Assembly: GCF_003248515.1 (NCBI RefSeq)
Contig: NZ_QFOB01000012.1
Span: 1 to 64,000, forward strand
DNA: 64,000 nt
Direction: 5' to 3'
From: Sphingomonas sp.
Lineage (GTDB): Bacteria > Pseudomonadota > Alphaproteobacteria > Sphingomonadales > Sphingomonadaceae
Shown here: one piece after another, positions 7,530-16,150 of the stretch
How positions within the stretch are numbered: position 1 is the stretch's first letter
How the letters are laid out: each line of letters begins with the position of its first letter
The notes under the pieces: generated by a model
Told to the model about the DNA's origin: nothing
Databases searched by the model: none
The model's input: the letters and a program-made list of their open reading frames with translations, nothing else
Made by a program: the position numbers and the translations under genes

Positions 7530-8819
7530 TCATGCCAGCGCGGCCCTGCTTCGATAGCGCCGCCCCAGTCCGCCGATCAGGCCGAAGCCTAGCACGAACT
7601 CCGCCCAGGTTGCCGGTTCCGGCACGTCGGTCGCGAAGGCACGGAAGGCATCCGCCGTGCTGAAGCTGTAGCCGGCGGTGTCGCGCGCATTGTCCGCGAG
7701 ATTCCAGCCGATCGCGTCCATCGCCGCCAGATCCAGCCCCGTCACGGAATCGCCCTGACCGCTACAGATATAGGGGTTCATGATGCCCAGGAAATTGCTG
7801 CACGCCCCGTCGCGGGTCGATTGATCGGCCGGCTGCAGCCAGTGCGACGCCTGATTTTCGTCTCCGTTGAAGGCGCCGAGAGAAAAGGCGCCGGTACCGT
7901 AGACGGCGGTGGATCCATCGACCGAGAAGAGTTTCTTGCCGTCGCTGGTTGACCAGTCGAGCAGCCCGTTCTCATTGTAACGATAGAGATCGAGCACGCT
8001 GCCGATCGCGAAATCCTCGATATTGTAGACGCCGGGGATCAGGATGCCCAGGCGCAGCGCCTGCGCATAGGTGATCGGAATGCCGTTGACCTCGGCGTAG
8101 ACCGGGCTGTTCGGCCCGGAGAGCAGATCATAGGTGTCGACGCCGCTCACGAAGCCCAGGGCGTGGCCGATTTCATGGATCGCGACGCCGATGAAATCCG
8201 AGGTTCCGGTGGAAATTCCATCGGTCGGATTGAAGTCGAAGGCGAAATCGCTGCTGAAGACGATCGTGCCATCATAGCTGGTATCGATCGGGTCGCCATT
8301 GGCATCCGTGGTGAAGCCCAGCGCGCGCAGATTCGCGGTGTTGACGTCCAGCACATAATTGTTCGCGGATCGGTTGATGTCGAAGCGCGTGCCACTGTCC
8401 GTATAGCCGCGTTGCGTCACCGGATTGGCATAATCGTTCACGACCATGTTGATCGCGCCATTGGCGCCAAACTGGTGGGGCAGGTTTGCCACCGCCGTCT
8501 GGTCGATCAGCGAGCTCCTGTCGGCGGCGAGGGCGCCATAGACGTCGGAAACGTAGGCGACCTGCGAGTTGCTCCCGGTGGAACCCAATATGTTGGCGCC
8601 GAGGCTGGAAAAGCCGATCTCGAGATTCACGGTCACATCGTCGGTCAGCACCGAGGACCAGAATTTGGCGGCGATATCGAAGCCCTGACGGGCGAGCGTG
8701 CCCTGCGCGGTTCCGCCGATATCGGTGAGGTTGAAGGTCACGGCCTGCGCCGGCTGAGTCGTGAAGGCGGCGAATGCGATCACGGATGCCACGATACGCC
8801 TGATACGTGCACGCACCAT
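7530..8819 (-). CDS. PEP-CTERM (PEPxxWA) secreted zinc metalloprotease
   Basis: This 429-residue protein starts with a signal peptide (cleavage likely after TQPAQA, residue 26). It carries a zinc-protease motif HEIGHALGFVSGVD at residues 215-228, with His215, Glu216 and His219 as expected catalytic and metal residues. The Asp at the end of the motif may be a further ligand. It ends with a sorting tail: PEPATW at about residue 400, a hydrophobic stretch and RRYRSR, the PEPxxWA-CTERM type handled by exosortase in sphingomonads. The body resembles the NF038122-type metalloproteases. A good Shine-Dalgarno (GGGGG) precedes the ATG. No exosortase is in the window. Substrates are unknown. Confidence 0.82.
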   Translation of the reverse strand: MVRARIRRIVASVIAFAAFTTQPAQAVTFNLTDIGGTAQGTLARQGFDIAAKFWSSVLTDDVTVNLEIGFSSLGANILGSTGSNSQVAYVSDVYGALAADRSSLIDQTAVANLPHQFGANGAINMVVNDYANPVTQRGYTDSGTRFDINRSANNYVLDVNTANLRALGFTTDANGDPIDTSYDGTIVFSSDFAFDFNPTDGISTGTSDFIGVAIHEIGHALGFVSGVDTYDLLSGPNSPVYAEVNGIPITYAQALRLGILIPGVYNIEDFAIGSVLDLYRYNENGLLDWSTSDGKKLFSVDGSTAVYGTGAFSLGAFNGDENQASHWLQPADQSTRDGACSNFLGIMNPYICSGQGDSVTGLDLAAMDAIGWNLADNARDTAGYSFSTADAFRAFATDVPEPATWAEFVLGFGLIGGLGRRYRSRAALA

Positions 8820-9044
8820 ACTCTTTACCCCCTTTTACTGGTTCTCCGACATGTCTGAATTATGAATTGCATGTTAACGATACTGCCGGAAAGCTGCGGA
8901 GCGTCAAGGGTCGATCGCACCCGGCACGCAGAAATCCTTGAATTGCGATGATTCGTGCAAAACGGCGGCCGCGCCGGATATTCCGCGCTTTGTTGCTCGC
9001 GGCGGGGAATGACGGGACGGTGCGGAGCGGCTAGTCTGGTTTCG

Positions 9045-10682
9045 ATGTCCGAATCCGCCCCCGTCTATCGCGTTCTCGCGCGCAAATACCGGCCCCAGCG
9101 CTTTACCGAACTGATCGGTCAGGATGCGATGGTGCAGACGCTGGGCAATGCCATCGCCCGGGATCGGCTGGCCCATGCCTTCCTGCTCACGGGCGTTCGC
9201 GGAGTGGGCAAGACGTCCACGGCGCGGCTGATCGCCAAGGCGCTCAACTGCATCGGCCCGGACGGGCACGGCGGCCCCACCATTGATCCCTGCGGCGTGT
9301 GCGAGCCATGCGTTGCGATCGCGGAGGGGCGCCACATCGACGTGGTGGAGATGGACGCCGCCAGCCATACCGGCGTGGACGATGTGCGCGAGATCATCGA
9401 GGCGGTGCGCTACGCGGCCGTCTCCGCGCGCTACAAGGTCTATATCGTGGACGAGGTCCACATGCTGACCAAGAATGCGTTCAACGCTCTTCTGAAGACG
9501 CTGGAGGAGCCGCCCGCGCACGTGAAATTCCTGTTCGCCACCACCGAGGTGAACAAGGTGCCCGTCACCGTCCTGTCGCGCTGCCAGCGGTTCGATCTGC
9601 GCCGCATCCCGGCCGACAGCCTTGCCGCCCATTTCGCGCATGTCGTGGAGGAGGAAGGCGTCGAGGTGGAAGCCGAGGCGCTGGCGCTGATCGCGCGCGC
9701 GGCGGAAGGATCCGCGCGCGACGGGCTTTCGATCCTCGATCAGGCGATCGCGCATGGCGCGGCGGAGGGAGGCGTCACCGCCGCCCAGGTGCGCGACATG
9801 CTGGGTCTTTCCGATCGCGGCGCGATCCGCCGGCTGTTTGGCCAGCTGCTCGTGGGCGACGTGCCGGCGGTGTTGGCATCGGTCGCACAGCAGCATGCGC
9901 TGGGCGTGGAACCGGTGGCGATGCTCAAGGGGCTGCTGGAGACGGTTCACGGCGTCACCCGTGCGAAGGTGGGCGGTGCAGATGATCCCGCGCTCTCCGC
10001 CGAGGAACGCGAGGCCTTTTCCGATTGGGCGAGCCGCATGGGCTTCGCCACTCTCCATCGCCTGTGGCAGCTCTTGCTGAAGGGCCATGGCGAGGTGCAG
10101 ACGGCCGTTCTGCCGCGTGAGGCGGCCGAGATGGCGCTGCTGCGCGTCGTCCATGCCAGCCAGCTGCCCGATCCGCAGGATCTGGCGCGCAGGCTCCGTT
10201 CGGGCGAGCTTTCGGTGCCGTCCACCGGCCCGGCCGCCGCGCCCCCCCCGGTCGCAGCCCCGCTTCCTCCTGTATCGGTGGCGAGTGAGCCGCCGATGCC
10301 GGCGCTTCCCCAGGATCCGCAGGCGCTCCATGATCTTCTGGAAAGCAGCAAGGCGCACCGGCTGGCCGTGCAGGTGCGGGCCGCGCGGTTCATCCGGTTC
10401 GAGGCGCCCACCTTGCTGATGGCGACCGGCCCCGGCGTGAATGCCGGCTTCGCGCGCGAAGTGCAGGATTGCCTTCGCAAGGCGCTGCCCGGCCATGTCT
10501 GGCGGGTCGAGGTGGCGGACGGGATCGGCCGGCCCTCGCTGGATGATGAGGAGAAGGCGCAGGAAACGGCCGCGCGCGACGCGATTCTGGCCGCGCCCGT
10601 CGTTGCCGCGGCCTTCGCCGCCTTTCCCGATGCGGAGCTGATCGGCTACGCGCCGGAGGATAGCAGGAGTATCGCTCGATGA
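9045..10682 (+). CDS. dnaX: DNA polymerase III subunit gamma/tau
   Basis: The clamp-loader ATPase that opens the beta clamp (DnaN) and tethers the replisome. The N-terminal AAA+ module shows Walker A GVRGVGKT (residues 50-57), zinc-binding Cys69, Cys83, Cys86 and Cys89, and the Walker B region VDEVHMLTKNAFNALLKTLEEPP. The sensor/SRC motif is SRCQRFDLRR. A Pro/Ala-rich linker near residue 400 leads to the tau-like C-terminus. The start MSESAPVYRV is chosen because the family begins there. No slippery A-run for gamma/tau frameshifting is present. The stop overlaps the ybaB start (ATGA). Confidence 0.96.
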   Translation: MSESAPVYRVLARKYRPQRFTELIGQDAMVQTLGNAIARDRLAHAFLLTGVRGVGKTSTARLIAKALNCIGPDGHGGPTIDPCGVCEPCVAIAEGRHIDVVEMDAASHTGVDDVREIIEAVRYAAVSARYKVYIVDEVHMLTKNAFNALLKTLEEPPAHVKFLFATTEVNKVPVTVLSRCQRFDLRRIPADSLAAHFAHVVEEEGVEVEAEALALIARAAEGSARDGLSILDQAIAHGAAEGGVTAAQVRDMLGLSDRGAIRRLFGQLLVGDVPAVLASVAQQHALGVEPVAMLKGLLETVHGVTRAKVGGADDPALSAEEREAFSDWASRMGFATLHRLWQLLLKGHGEVQTAVLPREAAEMALLRVVHASQLPDPQDLARRLRSGELSVPSTGPAAAPPPVAAPLPPVSVASEPPMPALPQDPQALHDLLESSKAHRLAVQVRAARFIRFEAPTLLMATGPGVNAGFAREVQDCLRKALPGHVWRVEVADGIGRPSLDDEEKAQETAARDAILAAPVVAAAFAAFPDAELIGYAPEDSRSIAR

Positions 10683-11014
10683 AGGACCTCAACGAATTGA
10701 TGGCCGCCGCCCAGGAGGCGGCCGCTTCCATCCAGGCCCAGATGGCCGATGCCCAGGCGGGGCTCGACAAGCTGGAAGTGGAAGGCGTGGCCGGCGGCGG
10801 CCTCGTGAAGATCCGCGCGACGGCCAAGGGGCGCATCCTCGGCGTTGCGATCGATGATTCGCTGATGGTGCTTTCCGAAAAGCAGATGCTGGAGGATCTG
10901 ATCGCCGCCGCGCTCAACGATGCGCGCGGCAAGGCCGATGCGGCCGGCAATGCCGAGATGAGCAAGATGACGGCGGGCCTGCCGCTCCCGCCCGGTTTCA
11001 AGCTGCCTTTCTGA
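10679..11014 (+). CDS. ybaB: YbaB/EbfC family nucleoid-associated protein
   Basis: A 111-residue DNA-binding protein of the YbaB/EbfC family, which forms dimers that bind and organise DNA. The profile is typical: an N-terminal helix rich in Gln and Ala (MAAAQEAAASIQAQMADAQ), the central VEGVAGGGLVKIRATAKG strand region, and a C-terminal helix ending in a Pro-rich tail (GLPLPPGFKLPF). It is coupled to dnaX by a 4-bp overlap, the common dnaX-ybaB arrangement. The usual third gene, recR, is not downstream; a glycosyltransferase follows instead. Confidence 0.94.
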   Translation: MKDLNELMAAAQEAAASIQAQMADAQAGLDKLEVEGVAGGGLVKIRATAKGRILGVAIDDSLMVLSEKQMLEDLIAAALNDARGKADAAGNAEMSKMTAGLPLPPGFKLPF

Positions 11015-11137
11015 TCCTCGGGCGGGCGGCTGGTCCCGTGTCCGCCGGGGGACGCCCCCGTGGCCAGGGCGCTGGACGGTGAAACGATCGCGCGTTAACC
11101 CGGTCGCCATCCTTTGAAGGCAGACGTCCGGGGGACA

Positions 11138-12325
11138 ATGCGCGTCGCCTATCTCGTCAATCGCTATCCGGCCGTGAGCCACAGCTTCATCCGACGCGAG
11201 ATTGCGGGGGTGGAGATGGCAGGCGTCGATGTCGCGCGCTTCTCGATCCGGCCGCCCGATGCCTCGCTTCCTGATGCCGCCGATCGCGCGGAGCTGCCGC
11301 GCACCACCGTGATTCTCGCGCAATCGAAGGCCGCGCTGCTGATGGCCGCCCTGTGCATGGCGGTCACCCGCACCGGCCGATTCGTTCGCGCGCTTTCGGC
11401 CGCAGTGAAGATGGCGCAGGGGCGGCCGAAGATCGCGCTCAGGCACCTGATCTATCTGGTCGAGGCGTGCTGGCTTGCGGGCAAGCTCAAGGGCGTTGAT
11501 CGCCTCCACGCCCATTTCGGCACCAACCCCGCCGCCGTCGCGCGGCTCGTCCATATCCTGTCGGGCATTCCCTACAGCTTCACCGTCCATGGCCCCGAAG
11601 AATTCGATGCGCCCGGCGCGCTCGATCTGCCGGCCAAGATCGCGGATGCAGCGCAGGTCGTCGCGATCAGCGATTTCGGCCGCAGCCAGCTCATGCGCTG
11701 GGCGAAGCCCGCCATGTGGGACAAGCTTCACGTCGTTCGCTGCGGGATAGACGAGGGCTTCGCCGCGGCACCGGCCGCGCCGCCCGTGGCGGATGCCAGA
11801 TTGTGCTGCGTCGCGCGATTGAGCGCGCAGAAAGGCCTGCCCTTGCTGATCGATGCGGCGGCCCGGTTGAGGGATCGCGGCGTGCCGTTCCATCTGACCC
11901 TGGTGGGGGATGGCGAGATGCGCGCGGAGATCGAGCGCGCCATCGCGGATCGTGATCTCGGCGGGATCGTCGCCATCACCGGCTATCTCGATGCGGCGGG
12001 CGTCCGTAGCCACATGTTGGCATCGCGCGCCATGGTGTTGCCCAGCTTCGCGGAAGGGCTTCCGGTGGTCATCATGGAGGCGCTGGCGCTGCGCGTGCCG
12101 GTGGTGACGACCGCGATTGCGGGCGTGCCCGAGCTGGTCGATACGGCCTGTGGCTGGGTGGTCCCGGCGGGCTCCATCGAGGCGCTGTGCGATGCGATGG
12201 AGCTGGCGCTGGCCGCCGATCCGGCGCGGCTCCGGGAAATGGGTGAGGTGGGGCGCGCCCGCGTGCTCGCCCGTCATGATGCGCGCGCGAATGGCGCGGC
12301 GATGGCGGATCTGTTCCGCCAATGA
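11138..12325 (+). CDS. GT4 glycosyltransferase, colanic-acid WcaL-like
   Basis: A 395-residue GT-B fold glycosyltransferase. The N-domain begins MRVAYLVNRYPAVSHSFIRREI, typical of WcaL/AmsK-like polysaccharide transferases. The C-domain has the GT4 Pfam signature: VARLSAQKGLPLLIDAA, then FAEGLPVVIMEAL with the paired Glu residues that bind the nucleotide sugar. An in-frame TTG at 11114 is an alternative start, but the ATG has a GGGGGA just upstream. It overlaps the next glycosyltransferase gene by 4 bp. The pair probably builds a surface glycan or glycolipid; the sugar cannot be read from the sequence. Confidence 0.85.
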   Translation: MRVAYLVNRYPAVSHSFIRREIAGVEMAGVDVARFSIRPPDASLPDAADRAELPRTTVILAQSKAALLMAALCMAVTRTGRFVRALSAAVKMAQGRPKIALRHLIYLVEACWLAGKLKGVDRLHAHFGTNPAAVARLVHILSGIPYSFTVHGPEEFDAPGALDLPAKIADAAQVVAISDFGRSQLMRWAKPAMWDKLHVVRCGIDEGFAAAPAAPPVADARLCCVARLSAQKGLPLLIDAAARLRDRGVPFHLTLVGDGEMRAEIERAIADRDLGGIVAITGYLDAAGVRSHMLASRAMVLPSFAEGLPVVIMEALALRVPVVTTAIAGVPELVDTACGWVVPAGSIEALCDAMELALAADPARLREMGEVGRARVLARHDARANGAAMADLFRQ

Positions 12326-13503
12326 TCCTTCTCGCCATCCTTGCCGGCCTCGCCTGCCTTCCGCTCATCGTCACCGACGCGGTCTTTCTGGTGGAAGTGC
12401 TGCTGGGGCTGCGCTCCAGCGGGCAGGGTGGCCTCGCCCGTCCATCCGGATCGATCGCGCTGATCGTGCCCGCACACAATGAGGAAGGTGTCGTCCGCGC
12501 CTCCGTGGAGAAGATGATCGCGGAGGCGCCGGCCGGCACGCGCGTGATCGTCGTCGCGCACAATTGCAGCGATGGCACGGCCGAGCAGGCCCGCGCGGGC
12601 GGCGCCGAAGTCCATGTGCTGGACGAGCCCGACCGGCGCGGCAAGGGCTATGCGCTGGCGGGGGGCAAGGCGGCGCTGATGGCCGCGCCTCCGGCCACGG
12701 TGATCGTCGTCGATGCCGATTGCACGCCTGCGGCCGGCGCCATCGCCCGTCTGGCCGCCACCGCCGAAAAGAGCGGACGCGCGGTGCAGGCGAGCTACCT
12801 CTTCGCGCCCCGCCGCGATGCCGGGCCGATCGTGCAGATCTCCAATTTCGCGATGCTCGTGAAGAATCTCGTGCGCCAGCGCGGCGGCCGGCGGATCGGC
12901 GCGCCCGCGCTGATGACCGGATCGGGCATGGCCTTTCCGTGGCCGGTTTATGCGTCGCTCGATCTCGCCACCGGCAATATCGTCGAGGATCTGGCGATGG
13001 GCGTGGATCTGGTCCGTCGCGGCCGCGCGCCCCTGTTCGAGCCGCGCGCGACCATCTGGTCCCATCCGTCGAGCGAGCAGGGCACCGGCACCCAGCGCGC
13101 GCGCTGGGAGGGCGGCTTCCTCGCCACCGCGCGCATCTTCGGGCTGCCCCTGCTGCTGCGCGGGATCGGGCGGCTCGATTGGCAGATGCTGTGGATGGGG
13201 CTCCACCTGCTCACGGCGCCGCTGACGCTTCTGCTGATTCTCAATGCGGCGGCGGTAGCCCTGTGGGGCGTGCTGTGGCTGATCGGGGCCGCGCCTCTCG
13301 TCGCCCCGATCGCGGCGCTGGGCCTTTGCGGGTTGGTCGTGGTCGCCGTGCTGGCGGCCTGGGCGCTGGCCGGCCGCGCGATGCTTTCGGCGGCCACGCT
13401 CGCGCGGCTGCCGCTCTACATGGTCTGGAAGCTGGCCCTGTACGCCCGCATCGTGCGCGGCCGCGAGACGCCCGACTGGATTCGCACCGAACGGGTGGAT
13501 TGA
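12322..13503 (+). CDS. Membrane GT2 glycosyltransferase
   Basis: A 393-residue membrane-bound GT2 enzyme. It has an N-terminal membrane helix (about residues 2-27), a GT-A catalytic domain starting SIALIVPAHNEEGVV, the metal-binding VDADCTP, the acceptor motif VEDLAMGV and TQRARWEGG (Q-x-x-R-W). At least three membrane helices fill the last 120 residues. The start ATG overlaps the stop of the preceding GT4 gene, so both are one transcriptional unit. The Q-x-x-R-W class includes processive synthases, but single-sugar transferases also carry it. The product is unknown. Confidence 0.82.
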   Translation: MILLAILAGLACLPLIVTDAVFLVEVLLGLRSSGQGGLARPSGSIALIVPAHNEEGVVRASVEKMIAEAPAGTRVIVVAHNCSDGTAEQARAGGAEVHVLDEPDRRGKGYALAGGKAALMAAPPATVIVVDADCTPAAGAIARLAATAEKSGRAVQASYLFAPRRDAGPIVQISNFAMLVKNLVRQRGGRRIGAPALMTGSGMAFPWPVYASLDLATGNIVEDLAMGVDLVRRGRAPLFEPRATIWSHPSSEQGTGTQRARWEGGFLATARIFGLPLLLRGIGRLDWQMLWMGLHLLTAPLTLLLILNAAAVALWGVLWLIGAAPLVAPIAALGLCGLVVVAVLAAWALAGRAMLSAATLARLPLYMVWKLALYARIVRGRETPDWIRTERVD

Positions 13504-13607
13504 AGGCCAGAGATCGCGGCATACCGGCGGGGGCATCGGCCCGGAATGTTCCCTGCAAGAACCAAGCCGAATTGCCGATACGCGTCCAAACGTTTACGGA
13601 CAGCGCC

Positions 13608-14378
13608 ATGAACGAGATGACCATGTCTGCGTCCGCGCCCTCCGTGCCCGAGCAGGTGGCGGGGCTTGCGATCGTCTCGATCGCCAAGGCCTATGACAAG
13701 CGCCAGGTGCTCCACGATGTGAGCCTGGAGGTGGCGCGTGGCGAGGTCGTGGGCCTGCTCGGCCCCAATGGCGCAGGCAAGACGACCTGTTTCTATTCGG
13801 TGATGGGCCTCGTGAAGCCCGATGCCGGCCGCATCCTGCTGGATGGCAATGACGTGACGGGCCTGCCCATGTATCGCCGCGCTATCCTGGGCCTGGGCTA
13901 TCTGCCGCAGGAGACATCGATCTTCCGGGGCCTGAGCGTCGCGCAGAATATCATGTCCGTGCTGGAGGTTTCGGAACCGGACAAGACGGTCCGCGCCGAG
14001 CGGCTGGAATCGCTCCTCGGCGAATTCCATCTGGAGCGGCTGCGCGATGCGCCGGCCACCGCGCTTTCGGGCGGCGAGCGGCGCCGCTGCGAGATTGCGC
14101 GCAGCCTGGCCGCCGATCCCTCCATCATGCTCCTGGACGAGCCGTTTGCCGGCATCGATCCCATCTCGATTTCCGACATTCGCGATCTGGTGAAGGATCT
14201 GAAGCGCCGCGACATCGGCGTGCTCATCACCGATCACAATGTGCGCGAGACGCTCGATATCGTCGATCGCGCCTGCATCATCTATGATGGCCGCGTGCTC
14301 TTCCAGGGCAGCCCGGCCGATCTCGTCGCGAACGAGGATGTGCGGCGCCTGTATCTGGGCGAAAGCTTCGAGCTCTAG
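13608..14378 (+). CDS. lptB: LPS export ABC transporter ATPase LptB
   Basis: The cytoplasmic ATPase of the LptB2FGC machine that extracts LPS from the inner membrane. At 256 residues it has Walker A GPNGAGKT (52-59), Q-loop LPQETSIFRGL, signature LSGGERRR, Walker B IMLLDEPFAGIDP and H-loop ITDHNVRETL, all very LptB-like. ATGs at 13617 and 13623 are alternative starts. rpoN follows after 127 bp, the conserved lptB-rpoN order. The usual upstream lptC and lptA genes are missing here and are replaced by two glycosyltransferase genes. Confidence 0.95.
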   Translation: MNEMTMSASAPSVPEQVAGLAIVSIAKAYDKRQVLHDVSLEVARGEVVGLLGPNGAGKTTCFYSVMGLVKPDAGRILLDGNDVTGLPMYRRAILGLGYLPQETSIFRGLSVAQNIMSVLEVSEPDKTVRAERLESLLGEFHLERLRDAPATALSGGERRRCEIARSLAADPSIMLLDEPFAGIDPISISDIRDLVKDLKRRDIGVLITDHNVRETLDIVDRACIIYDGRVLFQGSPADLVANEDVRRLYLGESFEL

Positions 14379-14505
14379 CCATGGCGTGCGCCTGGGGAAC
14401 TCCGTTCGTGCCGAGCGACGTCCAGCAGTGCGCGTTGAGCGCCACTGGCCGCGTGCGCGCTCCGGCATCACCCGGCGCCCACGGCTTCGAGTATCACAAG
14501 CGGCA

Positions 14506-15984
14506 ATGAGCCTCGCCCCTCGCCTGGATCTGCGCCAATCCCAGTCGCTGGTGATGACGCCGCAGCTGCAGCAGGCGATCAAGTTGCTGGCGCTGTCCAA
14601 TCTCGAGATCGAAGCGTTCATCGCCGAGGAGATCGAGAAGAATCCTCTCCTTACCGGCGGTGCCGAGGAAGGCGATCCCGCCGCGCCGGACGCCGATGTC
14701 GAGGCCATCGCCGATCTGCCGGATCTGCCGGAGGAACCCGTGACGGCCGATCGGCTGATCGAGGCGGGCGATGCCTCCGTCGATGCCCCGCTGGATGTGG
14801 ATTATGTCGAGGAAACGTTCCACCACGATAGCGCGATCGATTCCTTCGGGCAGCAATCGGGCGGTGCGCCGGAGGAAGGGCTGGATCTGGAGGCGGTCGC
14901 CGTCGGCGGCATCTCGCTTCACGATCATCTCGCGGCGCAGGCGGGCGAGCGGCTGGATGGGATCGATCTGCTGATCGCCGCGCGCCTTATCGATGCCATC
15001 GATGAGGCCGGCTATCTGACGGAGCCCCCCGGGGAACTGGCCGATCAGCTCGGGATCGATCCGGGCGAGGTCGATCGTGTGCTGGCCGTGATTCAGGCCT
15101 TTGATCCCGCCGGCGTCGGCGCGCGCAGCCTGGCCGAATGCCTCGCCATCCAGGCGCGCGAGGCGGATCGCTACGATCCCGCCATGGCGGCCCTGCTCGA
15201 TCATCTCGATCTGCTGGCCCGGGGCGCGTTGCCGCAGCTTCGCCGCATCTGCGGTGTGGACGAGGAGGATCTCTCGGACATGATCCGGGAGCTGCGCAAT
15301 TATGATCCCAAGCCGGGCCTGAAATTTGGGGGCGAGCCGGCCACGCCGGTTTCGCCCGATATCTTCGTTGTCCGCACCCGGGGCGGCTGGCAGATCGAAT
15401 TGAACAGCGCCACGCTGCCGCGCGTGCTGGTCGACCGGCGCTATCATGCGGAATTGAGCGCGGGCGCGGCCAATCGCCAGTCCAAGGCATGGGTGGCCGA
15501 TTGCCTGGCGAGCGCCAACTGGCTGGTGAAGGCGCTGGATCAGCGCGCGCGCACGATCATCAAGGTCGCCGGTGAGATCGTGAAGCAGCAGGAGGGCTTC
15601 TTCCTCCACGGTGTCAGCCATTTGAGGCCGCTCACGCTGAAGGCCGTGGCCGATGCGATCGGCATGCATGAATCGACGGTGAGCCGCGTCACCTCCAACA
15701 AATATCTCGCCTGCGAGCGCGGTTTCCACGAGCTCAAATATTTCTTCACGAGCGGCGTGGCCGCCGTGGATGGAGGGGACGCCGTCTCAGCCGAGGCGGT
15801 GAAGAGCCAGATCGCCCGGCTGATCGCCGAGGAGGGGGACGATATCCTCTCCGACGACAAATTGGTGGAGGTGCTCAACGCCAGGGGGTTCGGCCTCGCC
15901 CGGCGGACCGTGGCGAAATATCGCGAGGCGATCGGTCTGGGCTCCTCCGTGCAACGGCGAAGGGCCCGCGCGCTGGCGAGATAG
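14506..15984 (+). CDS. rpoN: RNA polymerase sigma-54 factor
   Basis: A 492-residue sigma-54. Region I at the N-terminus is Gln/Leu-rich (RLDLRQSQSLVMTPQLQQAIKLLALSN), region II is acidic, and the core-binding and DNA-binding region III ends with the RpoN box ARRTVAKYRE near residue 470. A helix-turn-helix is visible in LKAVADAIGMHESTVSRVTSNKY. Sigma-54 directs transcription from -24/-12 promoters with AAA+ activators, typically for nitrogen, motility and envelope genes. The start MSLAPRLDLRQ matches family N-termini. It lies downstream of lptB as in most proteobacteria. Confidence 0.96.
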   Translation: MSLAPRLDLRQSQSLVMTPQLQQAIKLLALSNLEIEAFIAEEIEKNPLLTGGAEEGDPAAPDADVEAIADLPDLPEEPVTADRLIEAGDASVDAPLDVDYVEETFHHDSAIDSFGQQSGGAPEEGLDLEAVAVGGISLHDHLAAQAGERLDGIDLLIAARLIDAIDEAGYLTEPPGELADQLGIDPGEVDRVLAVIQAFDPAGVGARSLAECLAIQAREADRYDPAMAALLDHLDLLARGALPQLRRICGVDEEDLSDMIRELRNYDPKPGLKFGGEPATPVSPDIFVVRTRGGWQIELNSATLPRVLVDRRYHAELSAGAANRQSKAWVADCLASANWLVKALDQRARTIIKVAGEIVKQQEGFFLHGVSHLRPLTLKAVADAIGMHESTVSRVTSNKYLACERGFHELKYFFTSGVAAVDGGDAVSAEAVKSQIARLIAEEGDDILSDDKLVEVLNARGFGLARRTVAKYREAIGLGSSVQRRRARALAR

Positions 15985-16150
15985 GCTCGCCCCCCATCAG
16001 GCGGCGGCGCGGCGCGCCTCCCAGAGCCCGTAGCCCAGCCCCGAACATGTCACCGCCGTAACATCGCATCGGCGCGGAACTATCCTTGCAAGACGACTCG
16101 AACATTGAGGCCATGTTGCGGCATCGGGCCGCGAATCTGGAGTCGACGAG

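Noticed and set aside
8904..10496. A 530-codon minus-strand frame opposite dnaX
   Set aside because: Shadow of dnaX, with low-complexity Arg/Gly/His composition and no domain.
9045..10682. Programmed frameshift in dnaX
   Set aside because: No A-rich slippery sequence followed by a stem was found, and a single full-length frame is open.
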